Shown here: piece by piece, positions 50,131 through 59,575 of the stretch
How positions within the stretch are numbered: the first letter of the stretch is position 1
Layout of the letters: each line of letters starts with the position of its first letter
Assembly (NCBI RefSeq): GCF_040829825.1
Contig: NZ_JBFOLH010000007.1
Strand: one strand, 5' to 3'
Source of the DNA: Leadbetterella sp040829825
GTDB taxonomy: Bacteria; Bacteroidota; Bacteroidia; Cytophagales; Spirosomataceae
DNA: 64,000 nt
Translations under genes and position numbers: made by a program
Notes under the pieces: generated by a model
Databases searched by the model: none
What the model saw: the letters and a program-made list of their open reading frames with translations, nothing else
Told to the model about the DNA's origin: nothing

Positions 50131-50913
50131 TTACAGCTTCCTGATCCAGATATTTCTGAACTGGGTTTTGTTGCCGTGATCCTGTAATGATATAACGTCT
50201 TCACCGTGCGCTTCAGGATAATTATGAAGGCCGATGTAAAGCGTAAGTCCGTTAATGGTTGAATTATTCTGTACTACCACACCGTTATGAATCACCGTTA
50301 CAGTGGCAGGGGCATCCAGGCGGCCGTCAGGCTTAAAGCGCGGAGCCCGGTAAATAATATCGTAGGTGTTCCACTCCAGCGGGCCCCGGGTAACGTTCAC
50401 CAGCGGCGGATGATCCTTGTAAATACTTCCGGCCTGTCCGTTGGCGTATGTCCGGTTATTGTAGCTGTCAAGAATCTGGATCTCGTACCGGTCCTGCAGG
50501 AACACACCACTGTTTCCGCGGCCCTGGCTTACGCCTTCCACCACATCAGGGGCGCTCCATTCTATGTGCAGCTGGCAGTCGCCAAACTTCATTTTGGTCT
50601 GGATATCGCCTGAGCGGGGCACTACCTCTATATAATCATTGTCTACGATTTTCCAGGGGGCGGGTTTTTTGGGGTCTTTCTTGCTCACCCATTGGTCCAG
50701 GTTTTTCCCGTCAAAAAGCACGATGGCATCTGAAGGGGCGTTACCGGCATTTTTGCCCGGGGTGACTACTTTTACTTCGGGTTCCCAGATTTCCGTCATT
50801 TCGGGCTTCATCTTCATGGGAGATTCTTTCGGCGGAATATCGGAGTATTGTGCACGGGCAGTGCCGGCGGCAAGCGTTAAGGCTGCAATTGTCGTTAGAA
50901 ATCGGGTCTTCAT
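50131..50913 (-). CDS. DUF1080 (3-keto-disaccharide hydrolase-type) secreted protein
   Basis: 260 residues from the ATG at 50913, which gives signal peptide MKTRFLTTIAALTLAAGTARAQ; the upstream ATG at 50937 would only add residues overlapping the FMN reductase stop. The DUF1080 lectin-like fold: IVLFDGKNLDQWVSKKDPKKPAPW in parts, FGDCQLHIEWSAP, GNSGVFLQDRYEIQILDSY and the closing FRNIWIRKL. Family members hydrolyse 3-keto-glycosides or bind sugars. Its substrate is unknown; the Gfo/Idh protein at 36.2 kb is a functionally related but distant family. Confidence 0.88.
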   Translation of the reverse strand: MKTRFLTTIAALTLAAGTARAQYSDIPPKESPMKMKPEMTEIWEPEVKVVTPGKNAGNAPSDAIVLFDGKNLDQWVSKKDPKKPAPWKIVDNDYIEVVPRSGDIQTKMKFGDCQLHIEWSAPDVVEGVSQGRGNSGVFLQDRYEIQILDSYNNRTYANGQAGSIYKDHPPLVNVTRGPLEWNTYDIIYRAPRFKPDGRLDAPATVTVIHNGVVVQNNSTINGLTLYIGLHNYPEAHGEDVISLQDHGNKTQFRNIWIRKL

Positions 50914-50926
50914 GATAGGTATATGA

Positions 50927-51448
50927 TTAAAATTCAATAAAAGTGTCTATCTGTTTTTCCACAAACCGGGCGTACACCTCAAAGGTAAAGGCTCCGTCTG
51001 AAAAATGGGCCAAAATATTGGCTAATTTTAAACGTAAACCTAAAATATCTGCATTCAGATAGGCCAGTACGTCACTGAAATGGCTCAGGCCCACGGCGTT
51101 CCCGTACGCCCCTGACGATACGCCCACCAGGGCAATCTTCTTCCGGCTGAAGCTGTCGGGGTGCCGCAAGGCATCCACAAACGACTTCAGCACACCCGGG
51201 AAAGAGCCGTTATACTCCGGGATGATAAAGATCAGCTTGGGATGAGCGTCTATCTGTTTCTGAAACGAAGCAAAGGCCGGGTCAGAAGCGCCGTAGGTGT
51301 TGGAAAAAATAAAATTATGAGGCAAATCTTTCAGATGTATGATCTCATGTTCCCTGTTTCTTTCTGTCAGCCGCTGCGAATAATAACCCGCTATCTTTTC
51401 AGAAAAGGAATCCTCCCGGTTAGTACCCACTATAATACCAATACTCAT
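50927..51448 (-). CDS. NADPH-dependent FMN reductase-like protein
   Basis: 173 residues of flavodoxin fold: IGIIVGTNREDSFSEKIAGYY (phosphate loop), FIIPEYNGSFPGVLKSFVDAL (family signature PEYNxSxPGxLK) and KIALVGVSSGAYGNAVGL. It probably uses NAD(P)H to reduce FMN or quinones. It sits 13 bases upstream of the DUF1080 start and is likely co-transcribed. Confidence 0.92.
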   Translation of the reverse strand: MSIGIIVGTNREDSFSEKIAGYYSQRLTERNREHEIIHLKDLPHNFIFSNTYGASDPAFASFQKQIDAHPKLIFIIPEYNGSFPGVLKSFVDALRHPDSFSRKKIALVGVSSGAYGNAVGLSHFSDVLAYLNADILGLRLKLANILAHFSDGAFTFEVYARFVEKQIDTFIEF

Positions 51449-51532
51449 GTTGCAATTTAAATCTTTCTTCTCAAAAACAATATTGTGACGTTTCAGTTCT
51501 TAAAAAATGAAGCAGTTGCACAAAAATATTCG

Positions 51533-51540
51533 TAAATTTG
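51533..51540 (+). promoter_or_regulatory. candidate -7 promoter element of fba
   Basis: TAAATTTG, an exact TAnnTTTG match, 32 bases before the fba start. The -33 region is not clear. Confidence 0.35.
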
Positions 51541-51572
51541 TCACACTTTAATATTTAAACCCGAAATATCAG

Positions 51573-52655
51573 ATGAGTCAGTCATTAATAAAGCCCGGGG
51601 TGGTTACCGGAGAAGCTTTAAACCAGCTTCTGAGAATTGCCAATGAGAATAACTTTGCCCTGCCTGCGGTTAACGTGGTAGGAACAAACTCCATCAACGC
51701 TGTTCTGGAAACGGCCAGAGCCGTCAATTCACCGGTAATTATCCAGTTTTCCAATGGCGGAGGCTCGTTTTATGCAGGGAAAAGTCTTTCTAACGACGGG
51801 CAGAAGGCAGCCATCGCCGGCAGCATTTCCGGCGGATTGCACGTGCATAACCTGGCCGAAATGTACGGTGTCCCCGTGGTATTGCATACCGATCACTGTG
51901 CTAAAAAGCTGCTTCCGTGGATAGACGGCCTCCTGGATGCCGGTGAAAAACATTTTGCGGCCACAGGAAGCCCCCTGTTCAGCTCGCACATGATCGACCT
52001 TTCAGAAGAGCCGATCCGGGAGAATATCGAGATCTCTAAGCGGTACCTTGAAAGAATGGCCAAAATGGGCATGACGCTCGAAATCGAGCTCGGTGTGACC
52101 GGCGGAGAAGAAGATGGCGTGGACAACTCCGATGTGGACAGCTCAAAGCTCTACACCCAGCCGGAAGAGGTAGCCTATGCCTACGAAGAACTGCTGAAAA
52201 TCAGCCCGAACTTTACCATTGCGGCCGCATTTGGAAATGTACACGGCGTGTATAAGCCCGGAAACGTATCGCTGAAGCCGGTTATCCTTAAAAATTCACA
52301 GGATTATATTCAGAAAAAATACGGTACGGGTGATCTGCCCGTAAACTTTGTGTTTCACGGCGGCTCCGGCTCTTCAAGAGAAGAGATCCGGGAGGCTATA
52401 GAATACGGTGCCGTTAAAATGAACATTGATACCGATATGCAGTGGGCATCCTGGGACGGTATCCTGAACTACTATAAGAGTAAGGAAGGCTATCTTCAGT
52501 CGCAGCTGGGCAACCCCGAAGGCGCAGACTCTCCCAATAAAAAATACTACGATCCGAGAGTCTGGTTGCGTAAAGCAGAAGAATCTATGGTCAACCGGTT
52601 GAAAGTCGCTTTTGAAGACCTGAATTGCCTTAACAGGAACGAAGGCCTGTTCTGA
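51573..52655 (+). CDS. fbaA: class II fructose-bisphosphate aldolase
   Basis: 360 residues, the longer class IIa form. It cleaves fructose-1,6-bisphosphate in glycolysis. Motifs are FALPAVNVVGTNSINAVLETA, zinc-site VVLHTDHCAKKLLPW, ELGVTGGEEDGVDNSDVDSS in parts, AAFGNVHGVYKPGNV and FHGGSGSSREEI. A strong terminator follows. Confidence 0.95.
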   Translation: MSQSLIKPGVVTGEALNQLLRIANENNFALPAVNVVGTNSINAVLETARAVNSPVIIQFSNGGGSFYAGKSLSNDGQKAAIAGSISGGLHVHNLAEMYGVPVVLHTDHCAKKLLPWIDGLLDAGEKHFAATGSPLFSSHMIDLSEEPIRENIEISKRYLERMAKMGMTLEIELGVTGGEEDGVDNSDVDSSKLYTQPEEVAYAYEELLKISPNFTIAAAFGNVHGVYKPGNVSLKPVILKNSQDYIQKKYGTGDLPVNFVFHGGSGSSREEIREAIEYGAVKMNIDTDMQWASWDGILNYYKSKEGYLQSQLGNPEGADSPNKKYYDPRVWLRKAEESMVNRLKVAFEDLNCLNRNEGLF

Positions 52656-52684
52656 TTGTTTTTTTAATCTGACCAACATAACAG

Positions 52685-52714
52685 ACCCCGGAGATTTGCC
52701 TCCGGGGTTTTTTA
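52685..52714 (+). terminator. rho-independent terminator after fba
   Basis: Stem CCCCGGAG / CTCCGGGG, loop ATTTGC, then TTTTTT, about 30 bases after the stop. Confidence 0.9.
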
Positions 52715-52942
52715 TTTTCCGGCCATGATTTCCTGGTCATGGCAACTAATGCTTTTGTATTATTTTAATATAAATGTGTGATATTTACACAATTTTAACA
52801 AATAATATTTAATATTCATATAAAAAGCGAAGTTTGTAAAAAAAATATAAAAAATATGAGTATTTCTCACCGGCCAGTTTATACGGTATTTCAGATTATC
52901 CTTTATATTTCGGGCAATTATTCAACCATTTTAATTTTCCGT

Positions 52943-55900
52943 ATGAAAACAAATCTATTTTTTAAGTACGGCTTCGTCTTATTGTTGGGATTTCTGTTGA
53001 TTCAGACCGACACCTTCGGACAGGCCAGGACAATTCAAGGAAGGGTAACAGATGCGGCAGACAATGCTCCGCTCCCGGGTGTAACCGTACAGGTCAAAGG
53101 CACAAACACGGCCGCACAGACCAACGTTGACGGGGAGTATAGTATTTCAGTGCCCGGAAATAATGCGGTGCTGGTGTTCTCCTTCGTAGGGATGATCACC
53201 CAGGAACAGACCGTAGGAACCAGGAGCCAGCTGGATGTGGCTCTTCAAAGTGATCAGGCTGCTTTAGATGAAGTGGTGATTGTGGGTTACGGTACCGCTA
53301 AAAAGAAAGACCTGACCGGTGCGGTTTCTATCGTTAAAGTATCTGAGCTGGTAGAACAGCCTAACTCTAACGTGGCTAACCAGCTGCAGGGTCGTGCTTC
53401 CGGTATTACGGTACTGGGTACCGGACAGCCCGGTACTTCTCCGCAGATCAGGATCAGGGGTATCAACTCTTTCGGTAATAACGCCCCCCTGTTTGTGGTT
53501 GACGGTATGCCTACCCAGGATATCAACTACCTGAACCCGAACGATATTGAGACCATGCAGGTGCTGAAAGACGCCGGTACAGCTTCTATCTACGGTTCAA
53601 GAGCGGCTAACGGGGTAGTGGTAATTACCACCAAGAAAGGAAAAGGCAAAGTAAGAGTGACCTACGATACCTTCCTGGGCACCCAGACCGTGGCCAAAGG
53701 AAATGTATATAACCTGCTGAATCCGCAGGAAATGGCAGACCTGAAGTGGATGATGTACAAAAACATGAACCTGCCGCTTTCAGATGCCCAGTACGGCACA
53801 GGCGCTACTCCTGTTCTGCCGAACTACATTATTCCTACCGGTGCGGCTACGGCAGATGAGTCGTTGTACAATGTAAACCCCTTTTATACAAATTCGGGTG
53901 ATATCGACGGATTTTACCGGATTGTGAAATCCAACAAGGCAGGTACCGACTGGTTCCACGAGATATTTAAAGATGCGCCCATGCAAAGCCATAACCTTAG
54001 CGTAAGCGGCGGCGGGCAGCAGGGAAGCTACCTTCTCTCGCTGAATTACTATAATCAGGTGGGTAACCTCATGAATACCTACATGAAAAGGTATACGGTG
54101 AGATCCAACAGCCAGTACAACATATCTAAAAGAATTCGTGTAGGAGAAAACCTGGCCGTGGCGTTTAGAGATAACCCGACTTCAGATTTCTTAACGGAGG
54201 GTAGTGCGATCGGTATGGCTTACCGCGAGCAGCCTATCATCCCGGTATACGATATCAAGGGTAATTTTGCCGGTTCATTTGCTTCCGGGATGGGTAACGC
54301 CCGGAACCCGGTGGCCATCCGTGAGCGTGCCGTCAACAACAAAGGTTTGGATACCCAAGTATTCGGAAATGTTTTTGCGGAGATAGACGTCCTGAAAAAC
54401 CTGGTGTTCAGGAGCAATTTCGGTGGAGCTTCGTTTAACAGCCATAGCAGCACATTCAACTATCCGGAATATGAGAATGCTGAAAACGGTAAAACCAATG
54501 CCTATAATGAATATGCCTCTCAGGGTTTTGGATGGACCTGGAGTAATACCTTGACCTATGATTTTAACCTGGGCTCTGACCACGTTTTCAAGGTGCTGGC
54601 CGGTACTGAAGCGAACAACAGCAAATCTAAGTCTATGGAAGCGCATACCCTGGGCTATTTCTCCTTTGACCCCGATTACACCACGCTGAGCACCGGTTCC
54701 GGAGCCCAGACCAACGCAGGTAGCCGGTACCAGGAGGCGCTGTTCTCGTATTTTGGCCGGGTAGAATACTCTGCATTTGATAAATATATATTGAGTGCCA
54801 TTGTACGTCGTGACGGTTCATCCAAGTTTACACAAAACTTCGGGGTGTTCCCGGCTGTGTCTGCTGCATGGAAAGTTAAGCAGGAAGATTTTATGAGCGA
54901 TGTTTCGTGGTTATCCGACCTGAAAATCCGCGGTGGCTGGGGTACCATGGGTAACCAATTTAACGTAAATCAGGCCAACCAGTTCACTACGTATGGCCAG
55001 AGCCGTGGTGGTGCTTTCTACGATATTAACGGCACCGGTAACAGCACCGTCATGGGCTTTATCAGAACCCGTATCGGTAACCCGAATGCGAAATGGGAAG
55101 AAGTGGTTAACACCAACATAGGCTTTGACGCCGGCTTCTTTAACGATGCCCTTGTGGTTAACTTTGACTGGTACAAAAAGCAAACCAACGGTATGCTGTT
55201 TGCACCGGATATGCCGGCTACTGCCGGACAGGGAACCCGGCCTTCGGTAAACATCGGTTCCATGAGAAACCAGGGTATCGACCTGACCATTTACGGGGAG
55301 AAGAAGGTACAGAAAGACCTGAGCCTGAACGCTACCCTGACCTTTACCACCTACAATAACAAGATCATCAAGATCTCAGACGGAGCCAATTACTTTGACC
55401 AGGAAGGTCGCCGGTTTAACGGTTCGGCTATCGTAAGAAACCAGGTAGATCACCCCGTAGGCAGCTTCTTCGGTTACCAGATAGAAGGCTTCTGGAACTC
55501 GCAGGCTGAAATTGATGCGGCCAATTCCAAAGCCGGCGGAGAATACCAGTCTGACGTGGCCGTAGGCCGGTTCCGGTACAAAGATGTGAACGGTGACGGT
55601 AGAATCACAGCCGATGACCGGACTTTCCTGGGCAACCCCAGCCCCGACTTTTCGTACGGTTTGAACCTGGGTGCCAAATACAAAGCGTTTGATGTAAGCA
55701 TCTTCCTGTATGGCGTTCAGGGCAACAGCATCTGGAACCAGGTAAGGTGGTGGACAGATTTCTATCCAAGCTTCCAGGGCGCTAAGAGCAAAACCGCCTT
55801 GTATGATTCCTGGACTCCTAGCCACCAGAATGCTACAGCGCCTATCCAGGAGAACACCGGGTCGTTCAGTACCAGTACAGTACCTAACTCGTACTACATT

Positions 55901-56149
55901 GAGGACGGTTCTTACTTAAGAGCGAAAAACGCGCAGATCGGATACCGGCTCCCGGCTAATCTGCTGTCGAAAGTGAAAATTGAAAGTGCAAGGGTGTATA
56001 TTCAGGCAGCTAACCTGTTTACATTCACCAAGTACTCAGGACCAGACCCTGAAGTGGGACAGGTACAGAATTCTACGGCGTTCGGATTGGACGAAGGAAC
56101 CTATCCAAATACGAAGCAATTCCTGATCGGTCTTAACTTATCATTCTAA
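52943..56149 (+). CDS. SusC/RagA-family TonB-linked outer-membrane protein
   Basis: 1068 residues from the ATG at 52943, giving signal MKTNLFFKYGFVLLLGFLLIQ; the ATG at 52856 would add 29 atypical residues. The N-terminal carboxypeptidase-like domain (RTIQGRVTDAADNAPLPGVT) leads to the DEVVIVGYGTAKKKDLTGAV signature and a plug (VSGxxS-type, IRGINSFGNNAPLFVVDG). A 22-strand-type barrel ends in TKQFLIGLNLSF. It imports a polymer-derived ligand with the SusD partner. The 200-base leader is very AT-rich, with no clear riboswitch. No glycosidase is adjacent, so the ligand is unknown. Confidence 0.95.
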   Translation: MKTNLFFKYGFVLLLGFLLIQTDTFGQARTIQGRVTDAADNAPLPGVTVQVKGTNTAAQTNVDGEYSISVPGNNAVLVFSFVGMITQEQTVGTRSQLDVALQSDQAALDEVVIVGYGTAKKKDLTGAVSIVKVSELVEQPNSNVANQLQGRASGITVLGTGQPGTSPQIRIRGINSFGNNAPLFVVDGMPTQDINYLNPNDIETMQVLKDAGTASIYGSRAANGVVVITTKKGKGKVRVTYDTFLGTQTVAKGNVYNLLNPQEMADLKWMMYKNMNLPLSDAQYGTGATPVLPNYIIPTGAATADESLYNVNPFYTNSGDIDGFYRIVKSNKAGTDWFHEIFKDAPMQSHNLSVSGGGQQGSYLLSLNYYNQVGNLMNTYMKRYTVRSNSQYNISKRIRVGENLAVAFRDNPTSDFLTEGSAIGMAYREQPIIPVYDIKGNFAGSFASGMGNARNPVAIRERAVNNKGLDTQVFGNVFAEIDVLKNLVFRSNFGGASFNSHSSTFNYPEYENAENGKTNAYNEYASQGFGWTWSNTLTYDFNLGSDHVFKVLAGTEANNSKSKSMEAHTLGYFSFDPDYTTLSTGSGAQTNAGSRYQEALFSYFGRVEYSAFDKYILSAIVRRDGSSKFTQNFGVFPAVSAAWKVKQEDFMSDVSWLSDLKIRGGWGTMGNQFNVNQANQFTTYGQSRGGAFYDINGTGNSTVMGFIRTRIGNPNAKWEEVVNTNIGFDAGFFNDALVVNFDWYKKQTNGMLFAPDMPATAGQGTRPSVNIGSMRNQGIDLTIYGEKKVQKDLSLNATLTFTTYNNKIIKISDGANYFDQEGRRFNGSAIVRNQVDHPVGSFFGYQIEGFWNSQAEIDAANSKAGGEYQSDVAVGRFRYKDVNGDGRITADDRTFLGNPSPDFSYGLNLGAKYKAFDVSIFLYGVQGNSIWNQVRWWTDFYPSFQGAKSKTALYDSWTPSHQNATAPIQENTGSFSTSTVPNSYYIEDGSYLRAKNAQIGYRLPANLLSKVKIESARVYIQAANLFTFTKYSGPDPEVGQVQNSTAFGLDEGTYPNTKQFLIGLNLSF

Positions 56150-56169
56150 GTCTTAAATTATTCGAGAAA

Positions 56170-57951
56170 ATGAAAACATCAAATAGATTTAAATATTCGA
56201 TAATCCTGGCGGCCGCCCTTACCTTCGGAACTACGGCCTGTAAGGATTCATTCTTTGACCTTCCTGCTTTGGGGGCTTTATCTGATGCCCAGCTGAAAAG
56301 CCGCGCCGGTGTGGATGCCCTCCTGATCGGTGCCTACGGTGGACTAGACGGAACCGATATGGGGGCCGCTTCTTCCTGGGATGTGGCCGCCGATAACTGG
56401 ATTTATGGCACAGTTGGTGGGGGAGAAGCCCACAAAGGTTCTGACGGAACCGACCAGGCCGGTATCAACACCATCATGCAGCACATCGCTGACCCCAGCA
56501 ACGGCTTCTTTAACAGCAAATGGGTGGTGTCTTACGAAGGTGTGGCGCGGACCAACGCTGTGCTGAAGAATGTGGTGGAAGCCTCTGATATTTCTGATGC
56601 AGATAAGAAAGGGATCCAGGCGGAAGCACGTTTCCTGAGAGGACACTATTACTTTGAGCTGAAAAAAATGTTTGGCAATATTCCGTGGGTGGATGAAACC
56701 ACAGAAGATGCCACAGCAGTGGGCAATACCGAAGATGTATGGCCAAAAATTGAGGCTGATTTTAAATTTGCCTACGATAACCTGCCCAATACCCAGAGCC
56801 AGAAAGGCCGGGCCAACAAATGGGCTGCGGGGTCTTACCTGGGTAAAGCACAGCTGTACCAGAAAAAATGGGCCGAAGCCAAAGCCACTTTTGATGCGGT
56901 GATTGCCAATGGGGTAACTTCCAGCGGTGAAAAATACGGTCTCCTGGATCGTTACCAGGACAACTTCGATGCCGCTACCAAAAACAGCAAGGAATCGGTA
57001 TTTGCAGTACAGCAGGTGGCCAATGACGGTTCAAACTCCATTAATAACGGAAACCAGGGCTGGATGTTGAACTTCCCGTATAACTCGCCTTTCGGATGTT
57101 GTGGATTCTACCAGCCAAGTATTGACCTGGCCAACTCGTTCCAGACCGATGCTGCCGGGCTGCCTTTAGTAAGTACATACAATGCCAAGGCGCTGAAAAA
57201 CGACCAGGGTGTCCTTTCGAGTGCGACCTTTACGCCGGATAACACCACTCCTCTGGATCCAAGACTTGACTGGACCGTAGGTAGAAGAGGTCTTCCTTAT
57301 CATGACTGGGGCTACCATCCCGGACAAACCTGGATTCGTGACCAGAGCTACGCCGGTCCGTATTCACCTAAGAAAAGTGTTTACTGGCAAGCTACTCAGG
57401 GTGTATATGCCGATAAAAGCTCATGGGCACCGGGTTCAGCCATTAACGTTAACATTATCCGTTTTGCAGATGTTCTGTTGATGAATGCCGAGGCAGAAGC
57501 TCAGCTGGGTAACCTGGCCAGGGCTCAGGAGCTGGTGAACATGGTACGGGCACGGGCAGCCAAAGAAGACAGCTGGCTGCATGATTATGCCGATCCAAGC
57601 GATCCGACGGCTGGATTCTCAAGCAAGCCTGCTGCAAACTATGTGGTTAAGACCTATCCGGCCGGAGCCTTTGCTGCTAAAGGTAAAGACGGTGCCCTGC
57701 AGGCCATTTATTTCGAAAGAAAACTGGAGCTGGCTATGGAAGGCCACCGCTTCTTTGACCTGTCGAGATGGGGTATTGCCGCAACAACGATGAATGCCTA
57801 TTTCAGCTATGAAGGAGCCATTACTCCTGACGTAAGAAATGGCAAATTTACCCAGGGCAAAAATGAAATTTATCCTATTCCGCAACGTCAGATTGACCTG
57901 AGCACCAAGAACGGACAATCGCCGTTGAAGCAGAATCCGGGATATAATTAA
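56170..57951 (+). CDS. SusD/RagB-family nutrient-binding lipoprotein
   Basis: 593 residues. Lipoprotein signal with acceptor Cys24 (FGTTACKDSFFD). The fold is TPR-like helices: EARFLRGHYYFELKKMFGNIPWVDE (hallmark, in parts), WAAGSYLGKAQLYQKKWAEA, and VNIIRFADVLLMNAEAEAQLGNLARAQ near the C terminus, ending NEIYPIPQRQIDLS. It caps the SusC channel on the cell surface. It lies 20 bases after susC and is followed by a terminator. Confidence 0.95.
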   Translation: MKTSNRFKYSIILAAALTFGTTACKDSFFDLPALGALSDAQLKSRAGVDALLIGAYGGLDGTDMGAASSWDVAADNWIYGTVGGGEAHKGSDGTDQAGINTIMQHIADPSNGFFNSKWVVSYEGVARTNAVLKNVVEASDISDADKKGIQAEARFLRGHYYFELKKMFGNIPWVDETTEDATAVGNTEDVWPKIEADFKFAYDNLPNTQSQKGRANKWAAGSYLGKAQLYQKKWAEAKATFDAVIANGVTSSGEKYGLLDRYQDNFDAATKNSKESVFAVQQVANDGSNSINNGNQGWMLNFPYNSPFGCCGFYQPSIDLANSFQTDAAGLPLVSTYNAKALKNDQGVLSSATFTPDNTTPLDPRLDWTVGRRGLPYHDWGYHPGQTWIRDQSYAGPYSPKKSVYWQATQGVYADKSSWAPGSAINVNIIRFADVLLMNAEAEAQLGNLARAQELVNMVRARAAKEDSWLHDYADPSDPTAGFSSKPAANYVVKTYPAGAFAAKGKDGALQAIYFERKLELAMEGHRFFDLSRWGIAATTMNAYFSYEGAITPDVRNGKFTQGKNEIYPIPQRQIDLSTKNGQSPLKQNPGYN

Positions 57952-57967
57952 AAATGTGTTAAATGCG

Positions 57968-58007
57968 AAAAGGGTCGGAGAAGTGATTCTTCGACCCTTT
58001 TATTTTG
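57968..58007 (+). terminator. rho-independent terminator after susD
   Basis: Stem AAAAGGGTCG / CGACCCTTTT with a GAGAAG...CTT loop part that can extend the pairing; followed by ATTTTG. Confidence 0.8.
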
Positions 58008-58018
58008 AGTAATTATTT

Positions 58019-59524
58019 ATGAAATGTTTTCCTGTACTGCTTCTTGCAGTTTTTGGCTTCTCCCTGGTTTCCTGCTCTTCAGGTAATCAGGCAGAGAATA
58101 CAAACCCTCCTGAACCCTCTGGCCTGCCCGGTGAAACCCTGGCCAAAATGCACTGCGGCAGCTGCCATCAGTATGTGGAGCCCTGGATGCTGGATAAGAA
58201 AACCTGGGAAACCCGGACGTTGCCTGAGATGGGCCTCCGCCTGGGCGTAGGAGATGTATTCAGTAAAAATGTACTCCAGGTGCAGCAGGGCACTGAAAAC
58301 CTGGTGTATGAGAACGTATACCCGCTGAGACCGAAGATCCACGAAGAAGATTATCAGAAAATAGTAGAATTCTACCTTAAAAATGCACCGGAATCGCCGT
58401 TGCCGCAGGCGGCCCGGAAGCCCTTGAAAGAAGAGTTGCCCGGATTCAGCTTTACCCCATTTTTACGGAGTGAAGGTTACCAGAACAACACCACGGCGCT
58501 TGGATTTGACCGGCAATCGGGTGCCGTGCTGGCCGGTAGCCCGAGGGGTGAGATCAAGCGGTTTGTATGGAAAAACGGCGAAGTAGTCACCGATTCCATC
58601 ATGGAGCCGGGCGTGTTTTCGGTGATCAGGAAATGGAAAAACGACTGGTATTTCCTGGACCTGGGCCAGCTGGGCCCGCACGAGAAAAGCCTGGGGAAGC
58701 TCATCCGGTATAACGATAAAACAGGTTCAGCCTACGTGCTGGAAAAGCTGCACAAACCGGCTGATTTTGCCTTTGCCGATATTAACCAGGACGGTACCGA
58801 AGATATCATCGTCTGCAACTTCGGCTTTGAAACCGGTAGCCTGGCCTGGTATGACGGTAAAACCCGGAAAGAGCAGGTGATCAAAAATATGCCCGGAGCC
58901 CGGAACATGGTAATTAAAGATATGGATAACGACGGCAAAGACGATATTGTGGTGCTGTACGCGCAGGGACTGGAGGGCATTTCGATCTTCTACAACAAAG
59001 GAAAAGGCCGGTTTAAAGAGGAGGCGGTCTTAACGTTTTCACCGGTGTACGGCTCTTCGTGGTTTGAGCTGGCCGATTTTAACCATGACGGCCTGCCCGA
59101 TATTCTCTATGCTAACGGGGATAACGCCGACTATTCTTTTACCCTGAAGAATTACCACGGCGTAAGGATATTCGAAAACAAAGGAAAAAATACTTTTATG
59201 CAGGCCTGGTTCTACCCGCTTTACGGGGCCACCAAAGCCATGGCGGCTGATTTTGACGGCGATGGCGACCTCGATATTGCCGCTATTGCCTATTACCGGA
59301 AAGATGCCAGAGAAGGGTTTACCTATCTCGAAAATAACGGTGCTTATGATTTCTCGCCTGCTACCTTTAAAGAAGTGGAATCAGGCCAGTGGATGACTTT
59401 GGAGCTGGGCGATGTGAACGGCGACGGGCGTCCGGATATCCTGCTGGGAGCTCATGACCTGGCCCGGAAAAACAAAGCTACTCACCTGCCGTCAGAAGTA
59501 GCCGTACTGATCAACAAAAATTAA
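58019..59524 (+). CDS. lipoprotein with c-type heme motif and FG-GAP/VCBS repeats
   Basis: 501 residues. Lipoprotein signal MKCFPVLLLAVFGFSLVSC (acceptor Cys19). A CxxCH heme site at 46-50 (MHCGSCHQYVEPWML) starts a short cytochrome-like domain. From about 240 on there are five FG-GAP/VCBS calcium-type motifs, for example FADINQDGTEDIIV, DMDNDGKDDIVVL, DFNHDGLPDILY, DFDGDGDLDIAA and DVNGDGRPDILLG, forming a beta-propeller. It probably sits at the outer membrane surface. It follows susCD on the same strand and may be transcribed by read-through. Whether it binds heme in vivo is unknown. Confidence 0.85.
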   Translation: MKCFPVLLLAVFGFSLVSCSSGNQAENTNPPEPSGLPGETLAKMHCGSCHQYVEPWMLDKKTWETRTLPEMGLRLGVGDVFSKNVLQVQQGTENLVYENVYPLRPKIHEEDYQKIVEFYLKNAPESPLPQAARKPLKEELPGFSFTPFLRSEGYQNNTTALGFDRQSGAVLAGSPRGEIKRFVWKNGEVVTDSIMEPGVFSVIRKWKNDWYFLDLGQLGPHEKSLGKLIRYNDKTGSAYVLEKLHKPADFAFADINQDGTEDIIVCNFGFETGSLAWYDGKTRKEQVIKNMPGARNMVIKDMDNDGKDDIVVLYAQGLEGISIFYNKGKGRFKEEAVLTFSPVYGSSWFELADFNHDGLPDILYANGDNADYSFTLKNYHGVRIFENKGKNTFMQAWFYPLYGATKAMAADFDGDGDLDIAAIAYYRKDAREGFTYLENNGAYDFSPATFKEVESGQWMTLELGDVNGDGRPDILLGAHDLARKNKATHLPSEVAVLINKN

Positions 59525-59527
59525 GTC

Positions 59528-59560
59528 AGAAGCGGCTCCGGCATAGCCGGAGCCGCTTCT
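59528..59560. terminator. strong hairpin between convergent genes
   Basis: A perfect 15-bp stem AGAAGCGGCTCCGGC / GCCGGAGCCGCTTCT with loop ATA, between the ends of the VCBS lipoprotein and the APC permease genes. No long T-run follows on either strand, so termination is inferred from position and stability. Confidence 0.7.
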
Positions 59561-59575
59561 CTCTGCTCTCTTTTA

